Assembly (NCBI GenBank): GCA_047600785.1
Contig: JASGKH010000001.1
Coordinates: forward strand, 682,001 to 746,000
Reading direction: 5' to 3'
DNA length: 64,000 nucleotides
DNA from: Breznakibacter sp047600785
GTDB lineage: Bacteria > Bacteroidota > Bacteroidia > Bacteroidales > Marinilabiliaceae
Below the pieces are notes generated by a model that worked only from the letters and a program-made list of their open reading frames with translations, did not search any database and was not told where the DNA came from. The position numbers and the translations under genes were made by a program. Below, piece by piece: positions 1-8,438 of the stretch (the first letter of the stretch is position 1; the number at the start of each line of letters is the position of its first letter).

Positions 1-518
1 GAGCCGAAATGTTGGTGCGTTTCAACCTCGATAAGTGGAACGGGTGGGTTGGTTACACGTATTCAAGATCCGAGCGGAAGATCAACGGCATCAACGACAA
101 CGAATGGTACCTTTCGCCGTACGACCATCCGCATGATTGCAGTGTGGTGCTCAACCACCGTCTCAGCAAACGGGTAATGCTTTCGGGGAACTGGGTGTAT
201 TTTACCGGATCGCCCACGACGTTCCCCGTGGGGCGTTTCGAAAGCGGCGGTACGGTAGTTCCTATTTATTCGAAGCGCAACGCCGAACGCATGCCCGATT
301 ACCATCGTCTGGATCTCGGCTGTACCATTGCCGGAAAGGAAAAGCCGGGACGCCGCTGGCAGGGCGAATGGGTCATTTCGTTGTATAACGCCTATGCGCG
401 TCACAATGCATGGTCCATCAGTTTTGTGGCCGACGAGGATGACCCGTATATGACCAAGGCACAAAAGACATACCTCTTTTCCATGATTCCGTCCGTTACC
501 TATAACTTTAAATTCTAA
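1..518 (+). CDS. TonB-dependent outer-membrane receptor, C-terminal fragment
   Basis: The reading frame is already open at the window edge and ends in a stop at 516-518, so only about the last 170 residues of a much longer receptor are present. What remains reads as outer-membrane beta-barrel strands: alternating aromatic and polar residues (GYTYSRSE, LSGNWVYFTGSP, WVISLYNAYARHN) and a terminal strand ending in an aromatic residue (TYNFKF), as expected for insertion by the BAM machinery. A DUF4249 lipoprotein gene follows after 4 bases; that order is typical of a Bacteroidota TonB receptor/DUF4249 pair rather than SusC/SusD. Substrate unknown. The signal peptide, plug and most of the barrel lie outside the window, so the family call rests on the barrel end and the neighbour. 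Confidence 0.8.
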   Translation, partial: AEMLVRFNLDKWNGWVGYTYSRSERKINGINDNEWYLSPYDHPHDCSVVLNHRLSKRVMLSGNWVYFTGSPTTFPVGRFESGGTVVPIYSKRNAERMPDYHRLDLGCTIAGKEKPGRRWQGEWVISLYNAYARHNAWSISFVADEDDPYMTKAQKTYLFSMIPSVTYNFKF

Positions 519-522
519 CGCA

Positions 523-1395
523 ATGAAACCTGTATATTCATATCTCGGCCAACTCGTAATTGCCGCTCTTGCCTTTGCTGCATGGGGATGCACCGAAGAC
601 ATCGACCTTAAACTGAATACCACTTACAAACGGTTGGTCGTCGATGGCGTTATCACTTCCGATACCGTGGTGCAATCGGTTAAACTAACTTTTTCGGGCG
701 ATTACTACGATAACAAGCCCTCGCAAGGCGTGAGCGGGGCCATGGTGACCATTCGGGGCAACGGGGAATCGGTGCTGTTTGGCGAATCGAACGAAACGCC
801 AGGCTTGTATCTTACTCCCGACAAGTTTTATGGCATTCCCGGCGTCACCTATTCGCTGACGATAGAAAACGTAGACGTGGACGGTGACGGGCAGCCCGAA
901 ACATATGAAGCGTCAAGCACGATGCCCCAGATTGTGCCGATTGACAGCGTGGGCATTGGATACCATAAAATATGGAAGCTTTGGCAGGTATTGCTGTATG
1001 CCCGTGATCCGGGCGACATGGAGAACTATTACATGTTTAGGGTATTCCGCAACGATTCGTTGATCAGCGATTCGTTTTCAGAAGTCAGTTTGGGTGACGA
1101 TTCGTTTTTTGACGGCAACTATGCCAACGGCACATGGGTATACGCACTTGATGCCGAAGAGTCCGCCGAAGATCTGGCCGTGGGCGATGAGGTGAAGCTG
1201 GAAATGTACAACATTGACAAAACGTTTTATGAGTTTTTGACCGCATTGCAAGAGGAGACCAGTCCGAAAAACCCGCTTTTCTCGGGGGCGCCGGCCAACG
1301 TGCCTGGCAATATAAGCAATGGGGCACTGGGAATCTTCGCCGTTTGTGGCATCAGCAGGGAAAAGACCACATTGACCGAAGACCTGAAAAAATAG
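523..1395 (+). CDS. DUF4249 family outer-membrane lipoprotein
   Basis: 290 residues, starting 4 bases after the upstream receptor stop, so almost certainly cotranscribed and perhaps translationally coupled. The N-terminus has a hydrophobic signal followed by a lipobox-like AAWGC with Cys at residue 23. Next comes a stretch typical of DUF4249 proteins (KRLVVDGVITSD, then SGAMVTIRGNG and PGVTYSLTIE), an immunoglobulin-like beta-rich region that in this family sits beside a TonB-dependent receptor. Function is not established; partnership with the receptor in ligand capture is inferred from position only. Full length for the family, with no lesions seen. The protein ends shortly before a GC-rich spacer leading to the next, separately promoted gene. 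Confidence 0.85.
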   Translation: MKPVYSYLGQLVIAALAFAAWGCTEDIDLKLNTTYKRLVVDGVITSDTVVQSVKLTFSGDYYDNKPSQGVSGAMVTIRGNGESVLFGESNETPGLYLTPDKFYGIPGVTYSLTIENVDVDGDGQPETYEASSTMPQIVPIDSVGIGYHKIWKLWQVLLYARDPGDMENYYMFRVFRNDSLISDSFSEVSLGDDSFFDGNYANGTWVYALDAEESAEDLAVGDEVKLEMYNIDKTFYEFLTALQEETSPKNPLFSGAPANVPGNISNGALGIFAVCGISREKTTLTEDLKK

Positions 1396-1488
1396 GCGGT
1401 TTCGCGTACATTTTTTATTTCCACACATATCTCCCCAGCCCCTAACGCCGTAAATTGCGGTTTTGGGGGCTGATTTCTTTCATGGAAT

Positions 1489-1496
1489 TAGTTTTG
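1489..1496 (+). promoter_or_regulatory. Bacteroidota -7 box candidate for the YitT gene
   Basis: TAGTTTTG fits the Bacteroidota -7 consensus TAnnTTTG and lies about 37 bases before the chosen ATG at 1533. A TTTG at about 1462-1465 could act as the -33 element, at slightly long spacing. The same eight bases, followed by the same TCTA, occur in front of susC near 44720. Confidence 0.45.
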
Positions 1497-1532
1497 TCTA
1501 ATTGTTATTCTTGTGCCCAACAAAAAGGAGTT

Positions 1533-2393
1533 ATGCGATCAACGAATTGGTTTGCCGAGTTTCAGTCGTACTTTTTCATTACTGCAGGGTTGGCCGTCAG
1601 TGCGGTAGGCTGGACGGCTTTTCTGATCCCTTCCAAGATTGTGGGCGGTGGCATTACCGGGGTGGCCACATTGTTGTATTTGTCGTTCGGCATTGATGTG
1701 GGCGTCATGTCATTGGCGATGAATGCCATTTTGATATTGTTGGCCGTCAGGATTATAGGCACTTCGTTCGGGGCCAAGACCATTTACGGCGTGGTAATGA
1801 TAGCCATTTTGCTGACGGTAGGCCAACGACTGTTCCACGCCCCCATTGTAAGCGATTTGTTCATGGCTACGGTCATTGGCGGTATTCTTGCCGGCATTGG
1901 CGGCGGTATTGTGTTCAGCAACGGCGGCAGCACGGGAGGTACCGATATTGTGGCCATGATCATCAACAAATACCGCAATGTCAGTCTTGGTAAACTGTTG
2001 TTGCTGATCGATGCGGTGATTATCTCCACTTCTTTTGTGGTGTTGCAGTCCATCGAAAAAGTGGTGTACGGTTTTATGGCAATGGCTATTTTGGCTTACA
2101 CGGTCGACATGGTGATCACCGGCACCAAACAAACGGTGCAGATATTTATTATTTCGCGCAAGCACCAGGAACTCACGGAGGCGATTATTACCCAGGCCAA
2201 CCGCGGCGTGACCATCTTGGACGGGCGTGGCGGCTTTACCGGCGAAGAGGTAAAAGTATTAATGGTACTGGCCCGCAAGCGCGATTCAATCCATGTGTTC
2301 CGCATCATCAAACACATCGATCCGAATGCCTTCATTACGATGGGCAACGTGATGGGTGTGTACGGAAAAGGGTTTGACACGATGAGGTTTTAA
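1533..2393 (+). CDS. YitT family integral membrane protein (DUF161/DUF2179)
   Basis: About 286 residues. I place the start at the ATG at 1533, which is preceded by a good AAAGGAG ribosome-binding site, instead of the in-frame TTG at 1455; the earlier start would add a poorly structured N-terminus. The first two thirds hold about five hydrophobic helices with YitT-type glycine-rich segments (PSKIVGGGITGVA, GGIVFSNGGSTGGTDIVA). The last about 80 residues form a soluble DUF2179-type domain (ITQANRGVTILDGRGGFTGE, KHIDPNAFITMGNVMGVYG). The family is widespread in bacteria with no assigned function; transport has been proposed but I cannot support a substrate. It appears monocistronic, with its own promoter-like box and a strong terminator downstream. 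Confidence 0.9.
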   Translation: MRSTNWFAEFQSYFFITAGLAVSAVGWTAFLIPSKIVGGGITGVATLLYLSFGIDVGVMSLAMNAILILLAVRIIGTSFGAKTIYGVVMIAILLTVGQRLFHAPIVSDLFMATVIGGILAGIGGGIVFSNGGSTGGTDIVAMIINKYRNVSLGKLLLLIDAVIISTSFVVLQSIEKVVYGFMAMAILAYTVDMVITGTKQTVQIFIISRKHQELTEAIITQANRGVTILDGRGGFTGEEVKVLMVLARKRDSIHVFRIIKHIDPNAFITMGNVMGVYGKGFDTMRF

Positions 2394-2480
2394 CGCGAGG
2401 CAAGTGCAGGTAAAACTACTTTGGGGATATCCGCCGGCCGTTGGTCTTAGTGGACGGTTGCAAGGGCTTTGCTCCAAAAG

Positions 2481-2520
2481 AAAAATCGCCAAAACAATTG
2501 TTGCCTTGGCGATTTTTTTA
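2481..2520. terminator. Bidirectional rho-independent terminator between yitT-like gene and gcvH
   Basis: The arms AAATCGCCAA (about 2483-2492) and TTGGCGATTT (about 2506-2515) form a 10-bp stem, flanked by an A-run on the left and a T-run on the right. It can therefore terminate transcription from both convergent genes, the YitT gene on plus and gcvH on minus. Confidence 0.85.
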
Positions 2521-2536
2521 TTTGTTAAAGATGCTT

Positions 2537-2914
2537 TTACCCAATCAAGTCGGCATACTGATCGGCCGAAAGCAACGATTTCAATTCGTCGGCATTTTCT
2601 ACTTCAATCTTGATCATCCAGCCTTCGCCGTAAGGATCTTTGTTCACCAATTCAGGTTGGTTGTCGAGGGCAGGGTTCATTTCCAACACCTTACCGGTAA
2701 CGGGCATGTAAAGGTCCGACACGGTTTTCACGGCCTCGATGGTCCCGAATACTTCTTCTTTGGCCACGGCCTCGCCCACGGTTTCGATCTCCACAAACAC
2801 AATATCACCAAGCTCGCCTTGCGCAAAGTCGGTAATTCCCACGACGGCGATATTGCCTTCTACGCGGATCCACTCGTGGTCCTTGGTGTACTTCAGGTCT
2901 TTAGGTATGCTCAT
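2537..2914 (-). CDS. gcvH: Glycine cleavage system H protein (lipoyl carrier)
   Basis: 125 residues, the normal length for GcvH. The protein carries the lipoyl arm that shuttles the aminomethyl intermediate between the P, T and L proteins of glycine cleavage in the cytoplasm. The N-terminus KYTKDHEWIRVEG is family-typical. The lipoylated lysine is K63 in the motif GTIEAVKTVSDLYMPVTG, and the C-terminus has the expected GEGWMIKIE segment. No gcvT, gcvP or lpd gene is nearby, so the other subunits must be encoded elsewhere, as is common in Bacteroidota. The gene stands alone, with a TATCTTTG promoter-like box upstream and a shared terminator downstream. Confidence 0.97.
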   Translation of the reverse strand: MSIPKDLKYTKDHEWIRVEGNIAVVGITDFAQGELGDIVFVEIETVGEAVAKEEVFGTIEAVKTVSDLYMPVTGKVLEMNPALDNQPELVNKDPYGEGWMIKIEVENADELKSLLSADQYADLIG

Positions 2915-2947
2915 GATTTATGGCGTTTTGTATTTTTTATTGAGCTT

Positions 2948-2955
2948 CAAAGATA
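2948..2955 (-). promoter_or_regulatory. -7 box candidate for gcvH
   Basis: On the minus strand this reads TATCTTTG, an exact fit to TAnnTTTG, 34 bases before the gcvH start. No convincing TTTG -33 element is visible at the usual distance. Confidence 0.5.
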
Positions 2956-3076
2956 TGAAAAATTGGAATGGGGGAGTTGATGCTTGTCATGGAGATGATT
3001 TATTTGATGGGGATAATGCTGTGTGATTTCATCACTAGCTTGCCCGTGGGTCGTGTATCCTCAAATTTTTATTGCT

Positions 3077-3664
3077 TTAGTGTTCCACCACAATTTGGTG
3101 CATTTCCAGTCTGTTGCCGGAACCATCGTGAACGTGCAGGTAGTAGATGCCGTTGGGCAGGCCGGACACGTTGAGCTGTACGCGACCCCCTTTGGCCTTT
3201 GCGCTGCGTAACAGGTACCCGTATGGGTTGTACAGCCGCAGGTCGAAAGTTGGGTCACCGTTTTGTGCCCTGGTACCGGTGGCCGCCAGATAGGAAGCAC
3301 TGGCCGATTCGTATGCCGCCCCGTCTATTTCCACATAAAGGACGTCAGCAACAGGGTTGGGGTAAGGCAGGCTATAGGTTGTCCCACCTCCGTCTTCGCA
3401 GGATTCCACCGGCACACTGGTGCCATTGGATAGTATGTTCCCGCACAAGCCGTGCACTTGCAGGTAGATACCTACGGAGGAAGAGTTTATTGGCGGTGTG
3501 AGGATATCTGCTTTAAAAGACAGTTGCCCGGTACCCTGCCCCGATAGGATGGTCCCTCCCGCAACTTCCCAGTAATGGTACCCGTCGGCCGAAGAAGAAG
3601 CGGTAACGGTAGCCGCTTGCCCCGAACACAGGAACAAAGGGAGCCCGTTCGATCTGAGGTTCAT
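3077..3664 (-). CDS. C-terminal part of the frameshifted S8 protease, with T9SS sorting domain
   Basis: 195 codons open in the frame one base off the protease upstream. The ATG at its start is probably not used: the first residues belong to the same PKD/Ig-like repeat that the protease frame leaves (CSGQAATVTA, then DGYHYWEVAGGTILSGQGTG). The last about 90 residues are a type A T9SS C-terminal sorting domain: YPNPVADVLYVE, LRLYNPYGYLLRS, VSGLPNGIYYLHVHDGSG and a short charged end. In this family the domain sends the protein across the outer membrane, where it is usually removed or attached to lipopolysaccharide. Read with 3513-5759 it gives one secreted protease of roughly 890 residues. Confidence 0.8.
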   Translation of the reverse strand: MNLRSNGLPLFLCSGQAATVTASSSADGYHYWEVAGGTILSGQGTGQLSFKADILTPPINSSSVGIYLQVHGLCGNILSNGTSVPVESCEDGGGTTYSLPYPNPVADVLYVEIDGAAYESASASYLAATGTRAQNGDPTFDLRLYNPYGYLLRSAKAKGGRVQLNVSGLPNGIYYLHVHDGSGNRLEMHQIVVEH

Positions 3665-5759
3665 CTCCTCCTACCAGTATTGCCTTGCTGATATTAAAGC
3701 TGCCACAATCGGTGGTAATGGTGTAGGTGATTGTTCCTGTCCCCATTGACATGTTGTCGGCAGGACTTATGACGGCTGTGGTTCCCGTACCATTGCGAGT
3801 ATTAGGATGTATTAGAGGTGTAGGGGTGGCCGTCCAGATAACAGAGGAATTGGCTGGAGCATTGTTGAGGGTAAACGTACTGCCGCTACTGTTGCAAACA
3901 ATGGAAGGGCCGGTAATTGGGCCGGCAGTTGCTGCAAGATTTGGTTCTCCAACTGCCGTGTATGCCACATAAGTTGCAGATGGTGTAGCCGGAAACCATT
4001 TATTGAGGGTTTGTCCCAGCGTATTATAGCGGACATAATAAGCGGCATACTCAATGTCAAATCCTGTATTGGAAATATTGGTTATTGAGCAAAAAGAACG
4101 CCCGTTGTTGGGGTTGCTGAAGCTCACGCTTTTACTTTCTCTCTCCCGCATCCAAACCTTGGGTGTCGAACAAAAAGGCACATCGAAGGTAATATGTTTG
4201 GAAACCTTATATTGGTCGACACTTAAATACGTACCTGCAGCAAGTCCCCACCGCCCACTTGCCAGTATCCATTTATCGATGGTTTGTACTTTTACCGAAG
4301 TTCCCCCGGTTGAAGTATAATGGTACAGCCCATTCGGCTCATCAAGTAACTGTAATGCTTTATGGGCATTGACAATCCCGTGCCCGGTTTCATTGTCAAA
4401 GCCTACATCTGCAACATCTGTTGCAGTTAATTCCAAAATATGCCTTACATCATCATTGGTAAGGTTAAAATTTCGATCCTTGCCCTGTGAAATAACAAGT
4501 CCGGCAACACCGGCCACCATTGGGGCAGAAAATGAAGTGCCGCTGGGGTTATGTACCCCTCCTCCCCGTTCAGTGGTCCAGATGCCGGAGCCTGGTGCGC
4601 TCAGGTCAATATGCGGGCCGGTATTGGAAAAGCTACTTCTTGCTCCGTTTGCATTGGTGGCCCCTACGGCTATTACCTGTTCACTGAATCCTGCGGGGTA
4701 GCGCACGCTATTATTTTCGTTAAATTCATTTCCCATAGATGCCGTAATAACGACATTGTTCTGGTATGCATTTTTGATGGCATCATAGACCAACGGCACA
4801 CGCAGAGCTACGTCGTTAATAGGCCAGCCCATGTCGGGAAAGCTATAGCTCAGGTTGATCACGTGCGCGCCATGGCTGACAGCGTAGTCAATGGCGTCGG
4901 CCACATCCGAAGGAAAAGCGGATGTGCTCCAGTCCCAGTCAAGAATATGCGGGATACGGATGCCGCCGCTGCGCACCATTTTCACCGGCATAATCTTGCA
5001 GTTCCACATCACCCCCGCCACCTGCTGGCCGTTATTTGTCCGAGCCCCGATTACGCCTGCTACCCAGGTACCGTGCCCGGCAAAGCCGTCACCGCTGAGA
5101 TTATCCATCGGGTCGTTGTCGCCATCGCCTGTATCTCTTCCCTGTATTACCCGGCTCCTGTCTCCCGGGTCCAGATCAGGATGGGTATAATCCACGCCTC
5201 CGTCAAGCACGGCGATAATCACATCATTTCTTCCGCGGTTTATGTCCCAGGCTGCTTCGGCATCAATATCAAAGTTGGGGTTGGCTGGGTTGTTCAGGTG
5301 CCACTGAGACCCGTAATTTACATCGTTCGGGGCAATATCGGGCTTCAAAGATAACGGCACATCCACAACAGCATCAATAACACTATTCTGTTGTTTAAGC
5401 ATGGTTATAAATTCACCGGTATCAAATGCGCTGCTGAGGCTTAATTCGAACCATCCCGATAAAAGACTTTTGCCCGATGAGGTAACTTCTTCCTTCAGCC
5501 TGCCTTGTTCGTTATACCGGTTCCTAAAAACCGAGCGCAGGGTTGTTATTCCAAATTTGCTTAACCTCTTTTGCAGGCACTTGTCTCCAATTTCTTTTAC
5601 GGGATGTTCGTAATTTTCTTCGGAAAGAATCCCTGGAGGAAGCTTCACCAGAACGGTGTTTTCTCCGGAAACAACCTGGATCTTGTCTTTATCAGTTAGC
5701 ACTGATAGTGCTGCAAGCAACACAGCAACAAAAGAAATGGTAAGTATTAATCTTTTCAT
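3513..5759 (-). CDS. Subtilisin-like (S8) secreted serine protease, N-terminal part, frameshifted near 3660
   Basis: The ORF gives 748 residues, but only those before about 3660 read as native; the tail after VGGDEP is out of frame. A signal peptide (residues 1-20) is followed by a prodomain to about residue 150. The S8 catalytic domain spans about 160-470, with Asp186 (AVLDGGVDYTHPDL), His229 (GHGTWVAGVIGA), oxyanion Asn344 (SMGNE) and Ser409 (SGTSFSAPMVAG), so the active site is complete. Beta-rich Ig/PKD-like segments follow. The missing end, with a T9SS sorting domain, lies at 3077-3664 in the next frame, and one extra base near 3655-3668 explains the break. It may be a real lesion or a sequencing indel. 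A fused reading would be a typical T9SS cargo protease. Confidence 0.88.
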   Translation of the reverse strand: MKRLILTISFVAVLLAALSVLTDKDKIQVVSGENTVLVKLPPGILSEENYEHPVKEIGDKCLQKRLSKFGITTLRSVFRNRYNEQGRLKEEVTSSGKSLLSGWFELSLSSAFDTGEFITMLKQQNSVIDAVVDVPLSLKPDIAPNDVNYGSQWHLNNPANPNFDIDAEAAWDINRGRNDVIIAVLDGGVDYTHPDLDPGDRSRVIQGRDTGDGDNDPMDNLSGDGFAGHGTWVAGVIGARTNNGQQVAGVMWNCKIMPVKMVRSGGIRIPHILDWDWSTSAFPSDVADAIDYAVSHGAHVINLSYSFPDMGWPINDVALRVPLVYDAIKNAYQNNVVITASMGNEFNENNSVRYPAGFSEQVIAVGATNANGARSSFSNTGPHIDLSAPGSGIWTTERGGGVHNPSGTSFSAPMVAGVAGLVISQGKDRNFNLTNDDVRHILELTATDVADVGFDNETGHGIVNAHKALQLLDEPNGLYHYTSTGGTSVKVQTIDKWILASGRWGLAAGTYLSVDQYKVSKHITFDVPFCSTPKVWMRERESKSVSFSNPNNGRSFCSITNISNTGFDIEYAAYYVRYNTLGQTLNKWFPATPSATYVAYTAVGEPNLAATAGPITGPSIVCNSSGSTFTLNNAPANSSVIWTATPTPLIHPNTRNGTGTTAVISPADNMSMGTGTITYTITTDCGSFNISKAILVGGDEPQIERAPFVPVFGASGYRYRFFFGRRVPLLGSCGRDHPIGAGYRATVF

Positions 5760-5813
5760 AAACGTAATGGTTTTATAGGTTGAAATGTTATCAGAAATTT
5801 AGGGATGGCAGGT

Positions 5814-6227
5814 TTATTCTACAGTATAACCCAAATAAAAATTAATCTGGATTCTTTCATTTTTATTGATTCTCACATTCTTTGCTTCTTCAATTAGTTG
5901 CGGCCAGTGATTGTATTCTTTTTGGCATTTTAGAGTATAAGTTCCAGGTAGCGTTTTGATGTAATAGTAACCCAAGGCATTTGATGCAGTACTCAAATCA
6001 GGGTTATCAATCCATATTTGAGCATTCTGGATTGGAAAGTTATTTTGATAATAATCAGGATGCTCATAAACATAACCTGCAAATATCGAAGAGTCGTTTA
6101 ATGTGGTATCCAATACCGAAATTATTTCGGCTTTTCCTTTAATGAACTGCCTATCCAGGCAGGATGCTAACAGTAAAACAAAGGTTAAGCAAAATACCAT
6201 GCGTGGTAAAAAGATTGGTCTTTCCAT
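5814..6227 (-). CDS. Small lipoprotein with carboxypeptidase-regulatory-like fold
   Basis: 137 residues from the ATG at 6227; the in-frame extension further upstream overlaps the preceding gene and lacks a signal. The start MERPIFLPRMVFCL is followed by a lipobox LLLASC, with Cys near residue 23. The rest suggests a transthyretin-like or CarboxypepD_reg-like domain (INDSSIFAGYVY-type strand, IQNAQIWIDN, NALGYYYIKTLPGTYTLKC), the pattern of add-on domains that present a side chain from the cell envelope. It sits 19 bases after the TolB-like lipoprotein gene and is probably cotranscribed with it. A decayed copy lies at 7178-7500 on the other side of that neighbour. Function unknown. Confidence 0.65.
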   Translation of the reverse strand: MERPIFLPRMVFCLTFVLLLASCLDRQFIKGKAEIISVLDTTLNDSSIFAGYVYEHPDYYQNNFPIQNAQIWIDNPDLSTASNALGYYYIKTLPGTYTLKCQKEYNHWPQLIEEAKNVRINKNERIQINFYLGYTVE

Positions 6228-6246
6228 AATTAACAGTGATTTATAG

Positions 6247-7146
6247 TTAAAAAGTAATTTGTTTTTTATCCGAGCCATCGGGGAGTATGGTATATAACAC
6301 CTCTTTGCTGTAACCTGCGTTGGCATGGCTAAACACGATCTCGTTGTTGACCGACCATGAAGGGTATTGTCCATATACCAGGAATTTCTGGCTGCTTCCA
6401 TCGGCGTTCATGGTGTGTACCCGTACATTGCTGCTCCAGGCTATCTGTTGGCCGTTGGGTGACCAGGTAGGACCAAGATCATCCGCATCATTATTAGTTA
6501 ATCTTAAGTCGGTAGAACCTGTGGAATCCATTACAAATATTTCCCAATGTGGCCATTTCCGGGAACCTTTCATATAAATTAAATAATTCCCATCAGGAGA
6601 ATATTCCGGATCTCTACCAGTTGTGATGTCAATTGAGAAAATTTGTGGTGGGTCAATAAAATTTGCATCAACAATCAATAAACTGCCCTCTTCGGTAACC
6701 ATTCTGTCAAATATTATTTTTTTACCATCTGGAGTGTAGTCCGGAAAAAAACAATTCTCATTATCCATATTAAGCCGACTCAGACTATCACCATTAATTT
6801 TGCATTTTTGGATAACGCCTTGTGTTGAGAAGACAAGCCATTGCCCGTCAGGCGACCAGGCCGGATTGTAATGATGCCCTTCCAGCACCAGTTGCCGGTT
6901 ATTCCCATTTTTATCTATAATGTACAGGCCCGAAGGGTAATCAGCCGGCTCGGGCCACTGGCTGCTGTAATGGTAATAAGCAATGTGTTCTCCATCGGGA
7001 GAAAAGGCCGGGTATTTATCCTGCTCTTTAACAAAGTCTTCGTAGTTAAAGGGATTGGGGTCACCGTATTCCGGGGTGCAGGAAACCGGCAATAGTATCC
7101 AGCCGAGAATGCCAATACAAATGTTTGTTTTGTTTAAAACCTTCAC
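6247..7146 (-). CDS. TolB/PD40-type beta-propeller lipoprotein
   Basis: 299 residues with signal and lipobox (WILLPVSC, Cys about residue 23). At least five WD40-like PD40 repeats are visible through the motif FSPDG or close variants: PAFSPDGEHIAYY, PAWSPDGQWLVFS, PDYTPDGKKIIFD, PEYSPDGNYLIYM and PTWSPNGQQIAWS. These build a propeller like the C-terminal half of TolB, exposed in the periplasm or on the surface. Free-standing PD40 lipoproteins are common in Bacteroidota and generally uncharacterised. It is the first gene of a two-gene unit with the small lipoprotein at 5814-6227. No enzymatic motif is seen. Confidence 0.85.
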   Translation of the reverse strand: MKVLNKTNICIGILGWILLPVSCTPEYGDPNPFNYEDFVKEQDKYPAFSPDGEHIAYYHYSSQWPEPADYPSGLYIIDKNGNNRQLVLEGHHYNPAWSPDGQWLVFSTQGVIQKCKINGDSLSRLNMDNENCFFPDYTPDGKKIIFDRMVTEEGSLLIVDANFIDPPQIFSIDITTGRDPEYSPDGNYLIYMKGSRKWPHWEIFVMDSTGSTDLRLTNNDADDLGPTWSPNGQQIAWSSNVRVHTMNADGSSQKFLVYGQYPSWSVNNEIVFSHANAGYSKEVLYTILPDGSDKKQITF

Positions 7147-7177
7147 ATTTCAGCATTTTTAAGTTATAATCAAAACC

Positions 7178-7500
7178 AGCGCCAGTATTTTCCATTAGCG
7201 GAAATTGATATGGGCTTTCCCATTTTTTGCTTTTTGATGTAATGATAACTTCAACCATTTATGCAGTACCCAACCCTGAATTGTTAACCCATATTTGGGC
7301 ATTTTAGATTGGAAAGTTGTATTGATGGTGATCGGGATGCCCATAAACATAGCCTATGAATATTGAAGAGTCGTTTAACGAGGTATCCGATACAGAAATT
7401 ATTTTGGTTCTTCCTTTAATGAAGTACTTATCTTAGGATACGAAAATGAAACAAAAGCTGGACAAAATAGCTGGATAAGGGAATGGGATCGGTTTTTCAT
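7178..7500 (-). pseudogene. Decayed duplicate of the lipoprotein gene at 5814-6227
   Basis: On the minus strand from an ATG at 7500, reading across frames gives FIKGRTKIISVSDTSLNDSS, then IFIGYVYGHPDHHQYNFPI, a stop, and NAQIWVNN. The intact paralogue reads FIKGKAEIISVLDTTLNDSS, IFAGYVYEHPDYYQNNFPI and NAQIWIDN. Similarity continues at DNA level to about 7178. At least one frameshift near the signal-peptide end and several in-frame stops are present, so the copy is dead. It lies just upstream of the TolB-like gene, which suggests that an ancestral two-gene unit was duplicated and partly lost. Confidence 0.85.
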
Positions 7501-8204
7501 GGCAATGGTATTTTAAGTTTAATTGCTTTTGGGTTTGCTGTATTATGTAATATAGGCCAATTATAGCTATCCTTTTTGAAGGGGCATATAATTCTTTGTG
7601 TCGTTTTTTTAGGGAAAGGGCTGAATTATAAAGTGCATCAGTAAAGATTAGGTCATTGAACATTGGATGATGATGCTAAATTTAACAAAAAGTTGCGTGA
7701 TAGTTTTATGTTTTTTGGGTAGGTTATATAATGCGGAGCTATCTTCTACTCTTGAACTTCCGCTGTTTTTTCCTGAATAAATTATCCATTTTAATCTTCT
7801 TAAAAACCAACAAGCATATAAAAGATTCATCCTGATAGTATAAAAATGCCGGATTCCTGCTAACCGTGAAATACCACATATATGGCATATTTGGTACCGT
7901 ATATGTGGTATGTTCGGTAAGTACCATTCTTTTTTCCAACTTCTGATGCCTTCAATATTAAGATATAATAAGTCCGTACTTTGTCATTTACGGAACATCG
8001 GCTATACCAGGTAAAAAAGAAGTGCTGTTTTCAGACAACCTCTAAAAGAGCGCTTATAGTTCTTTTTCGGAATGTTTCATCGCCGCGAAGTTGGGAAATT
8101 AGCGAATCGATTCACCCAAAACATATATAAATTGGTGAATTTCATATTGTTAATTTGCGAGAACACAATATCTGTTTGTTGATAATCAGATGTTTGATTA
8201 TTCT
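7501..8204. other. Gene-free AT-rich stretch beside the left island boundary
   Basis: No convincing coding sequence is seen: the short open frames on the minus strand lack signals, motifs or ribosome-binding sites. The only structure is the inverted repeat at 7871-7911. The stretch ends at the sbcC 3'-end copy. Confidence 0.6.
7871..7911. repeat. Inverted repeat (hairpin)
   Basis: The arms ATACCACATATATGG (7871-7885) and CCGTATATGTGGTAT (7897-7911) pair except for one mismatch, around an 11-base loop. There is no T-run on either side, so it may be an operator or a remnant and not a terminator. Confidence 0.55.
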
Positions 8205-8399
8205 TCCCAACTTCCCCGTACCACACTCCCCGATTCTTCGCTGTTGGTGATACGAAGGTAGGTCTGTATCTCCTGTTGCATCTCGTCCACGTGTGAGATG
8301 ACGCCCACGATACGGTTTTCGTGGCGCAGGCCCGTGAGGGTGCCGAAGCCTTCGTCCAGAAAAAAGAAATTTTCGGCACCCGACGAGAGATGGCGTACG
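8205..8399 (-). pseudogene. Truncated second copy of the sbcC 3' end (left flank repeat)
   Basis: These 195 bases match the last part of intact sbcC (31422-31652) almost perfectly: I see one substitution (near 8293) plus one 36-base deletion. The deletion lies between two AGGGTG direct repeats and keeps frame, removing 12 codons after the Walker B region (FFFLDEGFGTL). The copy encodes the SbcC C-terminus and ends with its own stop (GSWEE then TAA), while intact sbcC ends GSWEG then TGA. Nothing of sbcC precedes it, so it cannot be expressed as SbcC. Together with the right copy it brackets the whole accessory block in direct orientation. Confidence 0.95.
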
Positions 8400-8438
8400 A
8401 ATCCAAAAATTTGAGGCCTGTCAATGTAGTAAATGGAA

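Noticed and set aside
4551..5354. 267-codon plus-strand open frame inside the S8 protease
   Set aside because: It is antisense to conserved catalytic segments, has no ribosome-binding site or recognisable domain, and is explained by codon bias of the true gene.
8077..8424. 115-codon minus-strand open frame
   Set aside because: It is an out-of-frame reading of the sbcC 3'-end copy; the real coding frame here is that of SbcC.
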